NCBI GenBank assembly: GCA_032718475.1
Contig: JAUCBJ010008423.1
Location: 1 to 21,683 of the forward strand
Origin: Nemertoderma westbladi
Taxonomy: Eukaryota; Xenacoelomorpha; Nemertodermatida; Nemertodermatidae
Direction of reading: 5' to 3'
Length of the DNA: 21,683 nt
A program made the translations under genes and the position numbers. This document shows positions 1-8,498 of the stretch, piece after piece. Under the pieces are notes generated by a model. The model made no database searches and was not told the origin of the DNA. It saw only the letters and a list, made by a program, of their open reading frames with translations. Numbering within the stretch: the stretch's first letter is position 1; each line of letters opens with the position of its first letter.

Positions 1-1999
1 CTTTACGAAACCCATTCTGATTTCCACGTAGCAGTCTCTCAATGGGATCCCTGATGCGATTTAATAGAATTCTATTGTATAGTTTTGCAGCAATCGAGAT
101 CAATGAGGTTCCCCGAAAAGAACCATAGAGTGTTAGGTTGCCCTTCTTGGGAACTGGCACCAACTTATTTGTTTTCATTTCTTGTGGGACTCTTGTTGTA
201 CGGTACATGTCTACTATGATGGGATAGATGAGCTTTAAACACTCAGGTATTTTAAAGACCTCAGGGGGAACACCATCTACTCCACTGGCACGATTGGTCT
301 TAATGCTCTTTGCAGCAGCCTTCACTTCTGCAAAGGAGATATCGCCAATGGGAATATCTGGGAGTACAGACTCAGACACTTTTACTTCTATAAAGTTATC
401 AGGCAATACCCTGTCATTATTGAGGAGCTTTTCAAAGTGGGCTTTCCAACCATTGAGGCGATCGGCTGGTGATTCAGCCTTAACCTTGGTGGTTGGTTGG
501 CTTTTCCGCCCAGTAAGCAGATTGATCGATTTCCATGCCTGGGATGATTGCCTGCTGTCGTCAGCATCATTGATGGCATCAACCTGTTGGTTTATTAGCT
601 CCTGTAGATTAACAGAGTACTGCCTGTTCAGGGACCTAGATGCAGCTTTAACTGCATTCTTGGCCGCTGTAGTCTGTTTGAGTCGGGACTCTTTCTGCGC
701 CTTATGAAGGTCATTTCGGCACTTCTGAATTTTGTTGTCAGTCCAGGGGGCCCTTTTCCTGTTTCGAGGGTATACAGGAACTGTTTCTGCAGCTGCTAAC
801 TTAACTGCTTCTGTAAAGGCAGTATAGCCCTCACAGTGATCTGCCGCCTCAGAGGCAAGAGCCTCATACCTGTTGCTCAGCTGTAGTGTGAAGCTGGATC
901 TCACACTTGGCTGTTGCAACAGAGAGGACCAGTCATGCCGTGGCAAGGCAGATTTCGTTGTTCTGCGAGCACGCAGACTAAGTCTTACCTTGGCCACAAT
1001 AAGGCGGTGATCACTGGAGAAGGGTCGAAGTGTAAATGCATTACAGTCTTGTATAGAGCTCCTGTATTTCCTACGAAACAGAATATGGTCTATCTGGGAC
1101 TTGTGACCACTGGGTCTACTATGAGTCCATAGCTTTCCAGTTCGCTTCTTGAACTGGGTTCCAGCCGAAAACAATCCATTTCCAGAGATAAAATCCTGAA
1201 GATGGACAGAATTTCGGTTAACACTATTGCTATAGACCCAGGGCGATGTAGGTGATTGATGCAGACTTGCATTAAAGTCTCCCAGGAATGTTAAGAATGC
1301 ATGCTGATCCACTCCATCAGTTGCTGCTTGTAGATTGTGGTAGAAATTTTCCACCTCCTCTACAGGGGCAACACTAGTTGGAGAGTAGCACACAATCAGA
1401 ACCACCTTAGGAAACTTCTTAGCCAGTCTTCCAGAACATGAGAAGTGGCAACGGATGATGCGGTTAGAGATTTGGTCTATTTTGTCCAATGCTGCATGTG
1501 CAGTTGGATTCATCAATAGACCAATTCCACCATTGCCACTATCATCTGCTGACGCGAGGGCGAGTCGCCAACCGCCCCCCATGTCCTTAATCAGAACCTC
1601 ATCAGTCTGTCCAGTCTGCATTCGGTGCTCTTGAACACCCACTGCGCTAAGAGAAAGCTTACCTGCCAAGGCAGTCAGCTCACCTTGTCGCATTGGGGAC
1701 CCGAGTGTTAGGGTGTTTACTGAGGCTAGTCTAGTGACTTGCCTCAGATTCACCAATGGCTTTGTTGGTCGGGGTGGAACATGAGAGTAGCCTCCAACTC
1801 CAGAATCCCTCTCCCCATCACAATCTGGCCTCCCTGGTGACCCAGGGTTTAGGCCAGAAAGGTCATCAGGAAAGGGACTCAAAGAATTGTTGGCTGCTCT
1901 CTCTCCAGTAGGGTGTGAGACAGGCAGCCGGTCAGGAGTTAACTGACGCCTGTGAGGCCGATTGTGTCCGGTCTCAGCCTTGGTCTTGGACTTGGTATC
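1..1999 (-). CDS. LINE (non-LTR retrotransposon) endonuclease/reverse transcriptase ORF, 3' part off the window
   Basis: Reading the minus strand from 1999 down to 2 gives 666 codons without a stop. A TGA at 2002-2000 bounds it and the frame leaves the left edge still open. The first part (about 1740-1000) is an APE-type endonuclease: VNTLTLG, GVQEHR (Glu at 1630-1628), GGIGLLMNP, IVCYSPTS, GDFN (1282-1271), QIDHILF and SDHRLIVAKVRL (SDH at 1015-1007). A linker follows with RAPWTDNKI and ASGVDGVPPEVFK. The reverse transcriptase then begins with KLVPVPKKGN, ILLNRIRDPIERLL and GNQNGFRK at the edge. Together these domains would nick target DNA and copy the element's RNA by target-primed reverse transcription. 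The first in-frame ATG (1693) lies downstream of the conserved VNTL motif, so the true start is unclear. The style recalls cnidarian/sponge LINE ORFs; the clade (CR1, RTE-like or other) is not assigned. The frame looks intact, so insertion was probably recent. Confidence 0.9.
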
Positions 2000-2903
2000 T
2001 CAGCCTGCCTTTATACAACCAGCCTTAGCCAACCTGCCCAGGCTGTGGTTCTGGCTATGCTAGGCTGAGGTAGTTTTATACCTGGTGTGAGCTTATCTAA
2101 GTGACAAGACACGACGGATGGACGATTTGCAGCTTATATATATGGATTATATATTGGACCTTATCAAAATAGCGGTTGTACTGGGGCGGTATTTGTTGTT
2201 CTCTAACCCACTGCAAGCGCATTTGAGGGGCCGGTATGTTTTAATAACTTCTGGTACAACGGGATGCAGTATTACAGCGCCAAGTAGATTTAATCTGTTT
2301 ACTAAAATAAAAGTGGCGCATATTATTGTACATTTACAACAACAATTATATAAATGCAATATGCCTGATCCCTATTAATGTACTTTGTACCGCCAATTCT
2401 GTAATTCAATAACGCAAAGCCGCGTTTACTGTACAGCAGCACGTAATATAATTGATACATTTAATATACCTAATTAGCATGGGTGCGTAAGCAGTATGAA
2501 TTGGAATGAAATTGTGAAATAATTTATTTAAACTATTATGTACATTTAGATTAAATAATAATACAGTAAGTTGGCCTACAGAAATAAACATTAATATTCG
2601 GAACAGTAAAACAATAATTTATTTCATCCATTCAACTAACCAGAGAGACTCATAGCTGCAGTGAATATTAACATCCCGATGTTACTTTAGTAATAATAAT
2701 AATGTCATTGAACCCGATACCTAAACACACCTCCACTCTCCAGTCAGCCAGTTGAATGGAGAGTGAGTGAATGGATGGGGAATTAATGCTATCCTACCAG
2801 CAGCAGCAGCAGTCTGCCTCTTACAAGCAAGGCTGACTGAATACCTCAAGTGTAACAAGCCAACTTGGATGTTAACCAATAAATGATCAGTATTTAATGA
2901 GCA
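2000..2903. other. AT-rich non-coding stretch upstream of the LINE frame
   Basis: No convincing gene is visible on either strand. The part from 2000 to about 2100 is probably 5' untranslated sequence of the minus-strand LINE, because stops occur in the LINE frame there; its outer boundary cannot be placed. The rest is AT-rich, with a 9-bp inverted repeat (2734-2742 with 2757-2765) and a short (CAG)5 run at about 2798-2812. The short open frames here have no recognisable protein features. Confidence 0.6.
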
Positions 2904-3032
2904 GACAGGTTGATTAATGGTACCACTACGCTAAGGCTCTCTCACTTCGTGGCTCGCCCCACAGAACGACAGGTTGATTAATGGTACCACTACGCTAAGG
3001 CTCACTCACTTCGTGGCTCGCCCCATAAGAAC
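2904..3032. repeat. 64-bp tandem duplication (2 copies)
   Basis: Copy 1 is 2904-2967 and copy 2 is 2968-3032. They differ by a T/A in GGCTC(T/A)CTCAC and by a small change near the end of the unit (CACAGAAC versus CATAAGAAC). The unit contains TACGCTAAGGCTCAC (2991-3005 in copy 2), which recurs in the 37-bp minisatellite at 20078-21603. On the minus strand the segment reads TTAGCGTAGTGGTACC, which resembles a tRNA or pol III A box. No full tRNA fold or B box was found. Confidence 0.9.
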
Positions 3033-3171
3033 CAGATCTACACAGAATTACCTACTGTAATGCAAAGCAAATTGAATAATAAAATAAAATAAGTGACTTG
3101 AGAAGGAAGTTGGGCCGCACTCGTTACGAGTAGTTTGATTACGAATTTGGCTTACAGGGAGATCGAAATGC

Positions 3172-4368
3172 TTTTAATTTAGAAGTTCGTATTAATTTAG
3201 GAGTTCGTACACAGTTCGTATTAATTTAGGAGTTCGTACACAGTTCGTATTAATTTAGGAGTTCGTACACAGTTCGTATTAATTTAGGAGTTCGTACACA
3301 GTTCGTATTAATTTAGGAGTTCGTACACAGTTCGTATTAATTTAGGAGTTCGTACACAGTTCGTATTAATTTAGGAGTTCGTACACAGTTCGTATTAATT
3401 TAGGAGTTCGTACACACTTCGTATTAATTTAGGAGTTCGTACACAGTTCGTATTAATTTAGGAGTTCGTACACAGTTCGTATTAATTTAGGAGTTCGTAC
3501 ACAGTTCGTATTAAATTAGGAGTTCGTACACAGTTCGTATTAATTTAGGAGTTCGTACACAGTTCGTATTAATTTAGGAGTTCGTACACAGTTCGTATTA
3601 ATTTAGGAGTTCGTACACAGTTCGTATTAATTTAGGAGTTCGTACACAGTTCGTATTAATTTAGGAGTTCGTACACAGTTCGTATTAATTTAGGAGTTCG
3701 TACACAGTTCGTATTAATTTAGGAGTTCGTACACAGTTCGTATTAATTTAGGAGTTCGTACACAGTTCGTATTAATTTAGGAGTTCGTACACACTTCGTA
3801 TTAATTTAGGAGTTCGTACACAGTTCGTATTAATTTAGGAGTTCGTACACAGTTCGTATTAATTTAGGAGTTCGTACACAGTTCGTATTAATTTATTAAT
3901 TTAGGAGTTCGTACACAGTTCGTATTAATTTAGGAGTTCGTACACAGTTCGTATTAATTTAGGAGTTCGTACACAGTTCGTATTAATTTAGGAGTTCGTA
4001 CACAGTTCGTATTAATTTAGGAGTTCGTACACAGTTCGTATTAATTTAGGAGTTCGTACACAGTTCGTATTAATTTAGGAGTTCGTACACAGTTCGTATT
4101 AATTTAGGAGTTCGTACACAGTTCGTATTAATTTAGGAGTTTGTACACAGTTCGTATTAATTTAGGAGTTCGTATTAATTTAGGAGTTCGTACACAGTTC
4201 GTATTAATTTAGGAGTTCGTACACAGTTCGTATTAATTTAGGAGTTCGTACACAGTTCGTATTAATTTAGGAGTTCGTACACAGTTCGTATTAATTTAGG
4301 AGTTCGTACACAGTTCGTATTAATTTAGGAGTTTGTACACAGTTCGTATTAATTTAGGAGTTCGTATG
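3172..4368. repeat. 29-bp minisatellite, about 41 copies
   Basis: The unit is TTCGTACACAG (11 bp) followed by TTCGTATTAATTTAGGAG (18 bp). Both halves begin with TTCGTA, so the unit looks like an old dimer. Copies are nearly identical; differences are single substitutions such as CACACTTCG for CACAGTTCG (about 3414 and 3792) and GTTTGTAC for GTTCGTAC (about 4140 and 4332). Two copies change length: an 8-bp internal duplication near 3888-3900, and a unit near 4165 that lacks the 11-bp half. In-frame TAA codons occur in the unit and no protein is implied. The array lies between unique AT-rich DNA and a LINE 3' fragment at 4430. Confidence 0.97.
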
Positions 4369-4429
4369 CCGTACCGAGTAATTATACTCTGACATTAAAC
4401 AGTAATCGCTCGCATATAATCAGTAAAAG

Positions 4430-4553
4430 TGGTGGACAGCCCATGACTTTCTTGAGAAGCATCTTAAAGGACACTGGCCTTACAAATGTCATGGGTGATA
4501 GGGATAGTTGTGGCGGCGCAATTTTGTTGACAAGCTGGGACAGCATTCTTTAA
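4430..4553 (+). mobile_element. LINE 3'-end fragment (C-terminal RT-region remnant)
   Basis: This segment matches 7485-7620, the C-terminal end of the larger LINE fragment in this window, almost base for base: GGTGGACAGCCCATGACTTT, then CATCTTAAAGGACACTGGCC, then GTCATGGGTGATAGGGA, then CAATTTTGTTGACAAGC, then CAGCATTCTT. About 18 bp present at 7537-7556 are missing here, and there are a few substitutions and a small insertion. It is a severely 5'-truncated copy of the same LINE family with no coding capacity. The homology ends where the coding part ends. The following GGCCCGTAGCCAGGATT (about 4567) looks like another repeat family that I cannot name. Confidence 0.85.
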
Positions 4554-5621
4554 TATATATGATGCAGGCCCGTAGCCAGGATTTATGTATGTAATACTAG
4601 AACGCCATCAAGATGGCTTTAAACGAACCTGTCTTACACAGACTCCAAGAAACAGATGGGATTGGAAGATGCAAACCAAGAATGACTTGCATCAACCAAA
4701 AAACTGCCTCCCATCTAATGTAATACACATTCGCCTAGGCAAACAAATCATAATCACAATTACTACGATGATGTGTGAAATGGTATCCATATCCGCAACC
4801 TGAGAAACGGCCCAAAAGAGCAGTTTATTCTGCGGAGGGGTCTTTTCTGTATTAGATAAATAAAATAAAGAACACTATAATTACAGTATTTATACCTGAT
4901 ACATTCTCAGTTAGCCTAATAAAAACATCGGAGCAACCAATATAATGTACATGTACAAGCATCCTATGAAAGTTTGTGAAATGTTCCCTTAAGTCTACCC
5001 AACAGCCGTTGGTACCCGGCTGGCAGCCACCCTGGTTCAGTTTTATGGTTTTGTTAGTTTAATCGACAGCTGTTGTAAACGTCCCAGATATACAAAACCT
5101 ACTAAGCCTTTGCATTACAATTGACCTTAGCCTAAGTTGATGACAGTATTATAACGATGACAATTAGGCCCTATAGATACATACGATATATAAATGATGT
5201 ACTGCTTGACATTACACTAACTGGCTGAATAGAGATAGAACTATAATAATACGTTTGGCATTCTGTCAGATTTCAGTAGTAAGTAACCTCATAATAATTG
5301 CTAAATATCAATCACCTGAAAAACATTTCAAGCAAGGGAGTTGTGGGTATTTAATTTCGCGTTCAATAATGTTGAAAATATGCAAATATTTCGAATATCG
5401 CACTTCGAATCGTTCCCAACTTTTTTATTCAACAACTAGACAACAATTGATAAATACTTGCGTTTACAATTTTACAATGCATGCAAGTGGTTTCAAGCCA
5501 TTTGGTGAACATACATAGTGAGTGATATAGTGACATAGTGATATAGGTAAATATATCCATCGTGTTTTTGCCGGCCTCAGCTTTAGACAAAAACTACCCA
5601 GTCTAAAGACAGGTTCGTTAT
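4554..5621. other. Non-coding stretch, no gene recognised
   Basis: Several ORFs of 60-90 codons occur (for example 4585-4803 and 5255-5518), but they start at non-ATG or weak contexts, have no domain-like composition and lie in AT-rich sequence. A small inverted repeat, CTTTAGAC with GTCTAAAG, lies at about 5580-5607. Nothing else could be supported. Confidence 0.55.
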
Positions 5622-5648
5622 AATGCAGATGCAATGCTGCATGCCGAT
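5622..5648 (+). mobile_element. 27-nt match to the LINE 3' tail
   Basis: These 27 bases match 7625-7651, just after the stop of the LINE fragment at 6554-7623, with two mismatches; both contain TGCAATGC(A/T)GCATGCCGAT. The match is too long to be chance and suggests a remnant of the same LINE's 3' UTR, or of a short element sharing that tail. No coding sequence accompanies it, and the flanks up to 5899 hold nothing else recognisable. Confidence 0.55.
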
Positions 5649-5899
5649 AGTAGTATAGTAATGACCGGTACCGGCAGACCGGTTCACCTATTAGTGGCTT
5701 TGGTTTCGTTTAGAGTATCCCTAATATAAGGGATCGCCTGAATGTGGGACTTCTTGGACTAAATATAAATTTAACTTTCTAACATCACCAACACAAAGGA
5801 TATACCGTATACCGGTAGCTTTTTATTAGAAACCGACAGACATATAGGGAGGACGCAGAAGAGTAAATAGCTTGCCTATTTTAATTGTTCGAAGCCTCC

Positions 5900-6553
5900 G
5901 CGTGCGGTTATGTAAGTGTGCTTAGGTGGGTGGGTGGTTGTGGTTAAGTAGACGTGCTTGGGTGGGTGCGGTTAACTACGTGTGCTTAGGTAGGTGGGTG
6001 GGTGCGGGTAAATATACGAGCTCTGCGGGTAAGTAGACGTGCTTAGGTGGGTGGGCGGGTGGGTGCGGTTAAGTAGGTGTGCTTAGGTGGGTGGGTGGGT
6101 GTGGTTAAGTAGACGTGCTTGGGTGGGTGCGGTTAAGTAGACGTGCTTAGGAGGGTGTGTGGGTGCGGTTAAGTAGGTGTGCTTAGGTAGGTGGGTGGGT
6201 GCGGTTAAGTAGACGTGCTTAGGTGTGTGGGTGGGTGCGGGTAAGTAGACGTGCTTAATTAGGTGGGTGGGTGCGGTTAAGTAGACCTGCTTAGGAGGGT
6301 GGGTGGGTGGGTGCGGTGCGGTTAAGTAGGTGTGCTTAGGTGGATGGGTGGGTGTGGTTAAGTAGACGTACTTAGGCGGGTGCGGATAACTATGTGTGCT
6401 TATGTAGGTGGGTGGGTGCGGGTAAGTATACGTGATTAGGTGGGTAAGTGGGTGCGGTTAAGTAGACGTGCTTAAGTAGGTGGGTGGGTGCGGGTAAGTA
6501 GACGTGCTTAGGCGGGTGTGTGCGGTTAAGTAGACGTGCTTGGGTGGGTGCGG
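5900..6553. repeat. G-rich minisatellite, about 18 units averaging 36 bp, with G-quadruplex motifs
   Basis: The repeat has a constant part, TTAAGTAGACGTGCTTAGG (or GTAGGTGTGC in alternate units), and a variable run of GGGT or GGTG blocks, so unit length varies. G-tracts are on the plus strand. Two sites have four G3 tracts with one-base loops: 6049-6063 (GGGTGGGCGGGTGGG) and 6297-6311 (GGGTGGGTGGGTGGG). These fit the standard intramolecular G-quadruplex pattern. The right end joins a LINE fragment directly at 6554. It is not the TTAGGG telomere repeat. Confidence 0.93.
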
Positions 6554-7623
6554 CATACTTTCATTATATGGGATTCCTGATGAAATTATTGCAGCAATCA
6601 GATCAGTATACGATGGTTCGACAACATTTGTGTCTACTGTTGACGGAGACACATAACCATTTGAAGTGTTATGGGGCGTCTTCCAAGGAGACACACTTGC
6701 ACCATTCTTGTTCATAATTGTTGTTGACTATGTTCTACGCATGTCCTTAGATCATCATAATGATGATGGGGTGATGATAACTCCACCTACTGGCTCCAGA
6801 AGTCGAGGAAATCCTGCCAAGTACCTAACTGATCTAGACTTTGCTGATGACCTAGGAGTACTCTCAGAATCACTAGAGGGAGCCCAACGGTTCCTCAGCT
6901 CATTAGAACATGCTGCTTCTAGTGTTGGTCTTTTTATTAACTCCAGAAAGACCAAAATTCTGACAGTTAACTTTGAAAGTCCTCAGCAAGTCTCTGATCG
7001 GATGAGCATAAGCTCAAAGGATGGTATGCTTGAGCATGTGGACGACTTCTGTTACCTGGGATCATGGATCCGGAAGTCAGGTGAGGACCTTCGAATACGT
7101 ACGTAAGGGAAAGGCATGGGCAGCCTTGAATAGGCTTTCCAGGATTTGGAAGTCACCGAGAATTAATCGGAAACTTAAGGTCCGATTATTTAGAGCAGCA
7201 GTAGTTCCAGTACTCCTCTATGGGAGTCCATGCTGGGCTCTAACTGCTGAGGACACCAAATCTCTGGACGGCACATTCACAAGAATGCTACGCCGGGTTC
7301 ATTGTGTCAAGTACAATGCACAGATCTCCAACCAGACACTATATAACATTGGAGGTGTCTCATTGGTTCCCCCAAGCTTGACACTAGAACAAAATCGCCT
7401 CCGTTTTGCAGGACATTGCTTTCGCCGTGAGGACCAGCCAGTGCATAATCTTGTACTTTGGCAGCCTCATGGAGTGAATAAGCATGGTGGACAGCCCATG
7501 ACTTTCTTGAGACGCATCTTAAAGGACACTGGCCTTAAAGATGCGGATGATCTAGCAAATGTCATGGGTGATAGGGAGTTGTGGCGGTGCAATTTTGTTG
7601 ACAAGCCGGCACAGCATTCTTAA
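6554..7623 (+). pseudogene. 5'-truncated LINE reverse transcriptase, disrupted
   Basis: The plus strand reads ILSLYGIPDEIIAAIRSVYD, then GSTTFVSTVDGDT, a TAA stop at 6654, then PFEVLWGVFQGDTLAPFLF. The catalytic motif YLTDLDFADDLG follows (FADD at 6840-6851), then GLFINSRKTKIL and FCYLGSWIRKSGEDLRIR. Near 7090-7106 the frame shifts by +1 and continues as RKGKAWAALNRLSRIWKSPR, LKVRLFRAAVVPVLLYGSPC, RLRFAGHCFRREDQP and GDRELWRCNFVD to a TAA at 7621-7623. These are RT motifs from about motif 3 onward plus the usual LINE C-terminal region. It lacks the endonuclease, and the stop and frameshift make it non-functional. It may be the same family as the LINE at 1-1999, but the two do not overlap, so this is inference. 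Confidence 0.92.
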
Positions 7624-7740
7624 AAATGCAGCTGCAATGCAGCATGCCGATCCTAGTAGTGCCTGCGCGGATCTCGCACGAGGTGGCGTAGCGGTCTGGG
7701 ATTTGAGGACGGGGCCGGTCTCCCAACATTGGCCATGTAA
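7624..7740 (+). mobile_element. Probable LINE 3' UTR/tail
   Basis: This follows the LINE stop and includes the 27 nt shared with 5622-5648, supporting its repetitive nature. It also contains GGTGGCGTAGCGGTCTGGG (about 7682-7700), which resembles a pol III A box, and ends near ATGTAAAAAAACC, a short A-rich terminus. No B box or tRNA fold is evident. A SINE-like insertion is an alternative. Confidence 0.45.
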
Positions 7741-8271
7741 AAAAACCTGCAAATAATATATTGTTGGACTTTTCCCACTCCTACCTAAAAGTTATTTTTT
7801 AAGTATGATTGTTTCCTGGTGGTGGGTATTACAGCCATTGTTTGTTTTGTGTTTTTTATTGTTTGTATTTGTTTCAATCCAATAGCAGCAATAAAAGGTA
7901 AATATAGTCTTCTCAATAAGATAGACAGCTGTATGTTTCTTTGAAGTATAGAACGGTCGGAAAATAGAGGCGTCCCATTGGATGCTATTTATAGATCCAT
8001 ACCCCCCTTTTCTTTCCCCCTCTTCCCCCTTTTCTTACGTGGTCTTTCCCCCAGCACAGAGAAGATCTTCCCCCAGCTCCCCCCGAAGGCCCGTAGCACC
8101 CCGACCTTCTGTTTCAGTTACCAGTCACCATCTTTTAGTGATTAGGACGCGTGCTACTGGCGTACTGCGGTACTGGGGTTCGCCTGAAAATGAAACATTA
8201 ATCCTAAGCTAGTGATTGTTAGAGACTGCAGTACCGGTACCTCTACCGGTTCATATAGGCCCTTTGTTGGT
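7741..8271. other. Non-coding stretch with a 35-nt pyrimidine tract
   Basis: No gene is recognised. Positions 8002-8036 are uninterrupted C/T (runs of C5-C6 and T3-T5). A proline-rich open frame over 7982-8212 is a by-product of this C-rich composition. ACCGGT-containing sequence at 8231-8251 resembles 5662-5685. The stretch could include upstream regulatory or 5' UTR sequence of the coiled-coil gene at 8499, but nothing shows it directly. Confidence 0.5.
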
Positions 8272-8404
8272 TTATTATCATTCATAAACAAAGTTGCGTG
8301 CCCAGGTCACCGGGGGAAACATAATAATAATAAGGTTTGTTAGGCTTTTTGATCACCAGCAACAGATCCTCTAACAAACCTTATTATTATTATCATTCAT
8401 AAAC
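8272..8404. repeat. Perfect 23-bp hairpin with an 18-bp direct repeat
   Basis: Arms 8321-8343 and 8371-8393 are exact reverse complements (23 bp, an AATAAT-rich part plus AAGGTTTGTTAG) around a 27-nt loop. TTATTATCATTCATAAAC is repeated directly at 8272-8289 and 8387-8404; the second copy overlaps the right arm. It may be a small foldback element or a template-switch product. It ends about 95 bp upstream of the ATG of the coiled-coil gene. Confidence 0.85.
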
Positions 8405-8498
8405 TGCTGTCGCATCAGGTACAAGTATGTAAACGATAGGCTATCTATCCTACTACCACTCTATCTATACCTTCCTATATAGATAAGCTTTGCTAGAA

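Noticed and set aside
228-707. Plus-strand 159-codon frame, and short frames at 388-582, 914-1132 and 1090-1272
   Set aside because: They are antisense or off-frame shadows of the minus-strand LINE frame, which shows clear endonuclease and RT motifs over the same bases.
2904-3032. tRNA gene on the minus strand
   Set aside because: Only an A-box-like stretch is present; no acceptor stem, anticodon arm or B box could be assembled.
5900-6553. Interstitial telomere
   Set aside because: The repeat is TTAGGTGGGTGGG-like with long variable units, not TTAGGG, and it lies inside the window between other sequence.
7982-8212. Proline-rich 76-codon protein
   Set aside because: Its composition simply mirrors a C/T-rich tract; no ATG context, domain or partner supports it.
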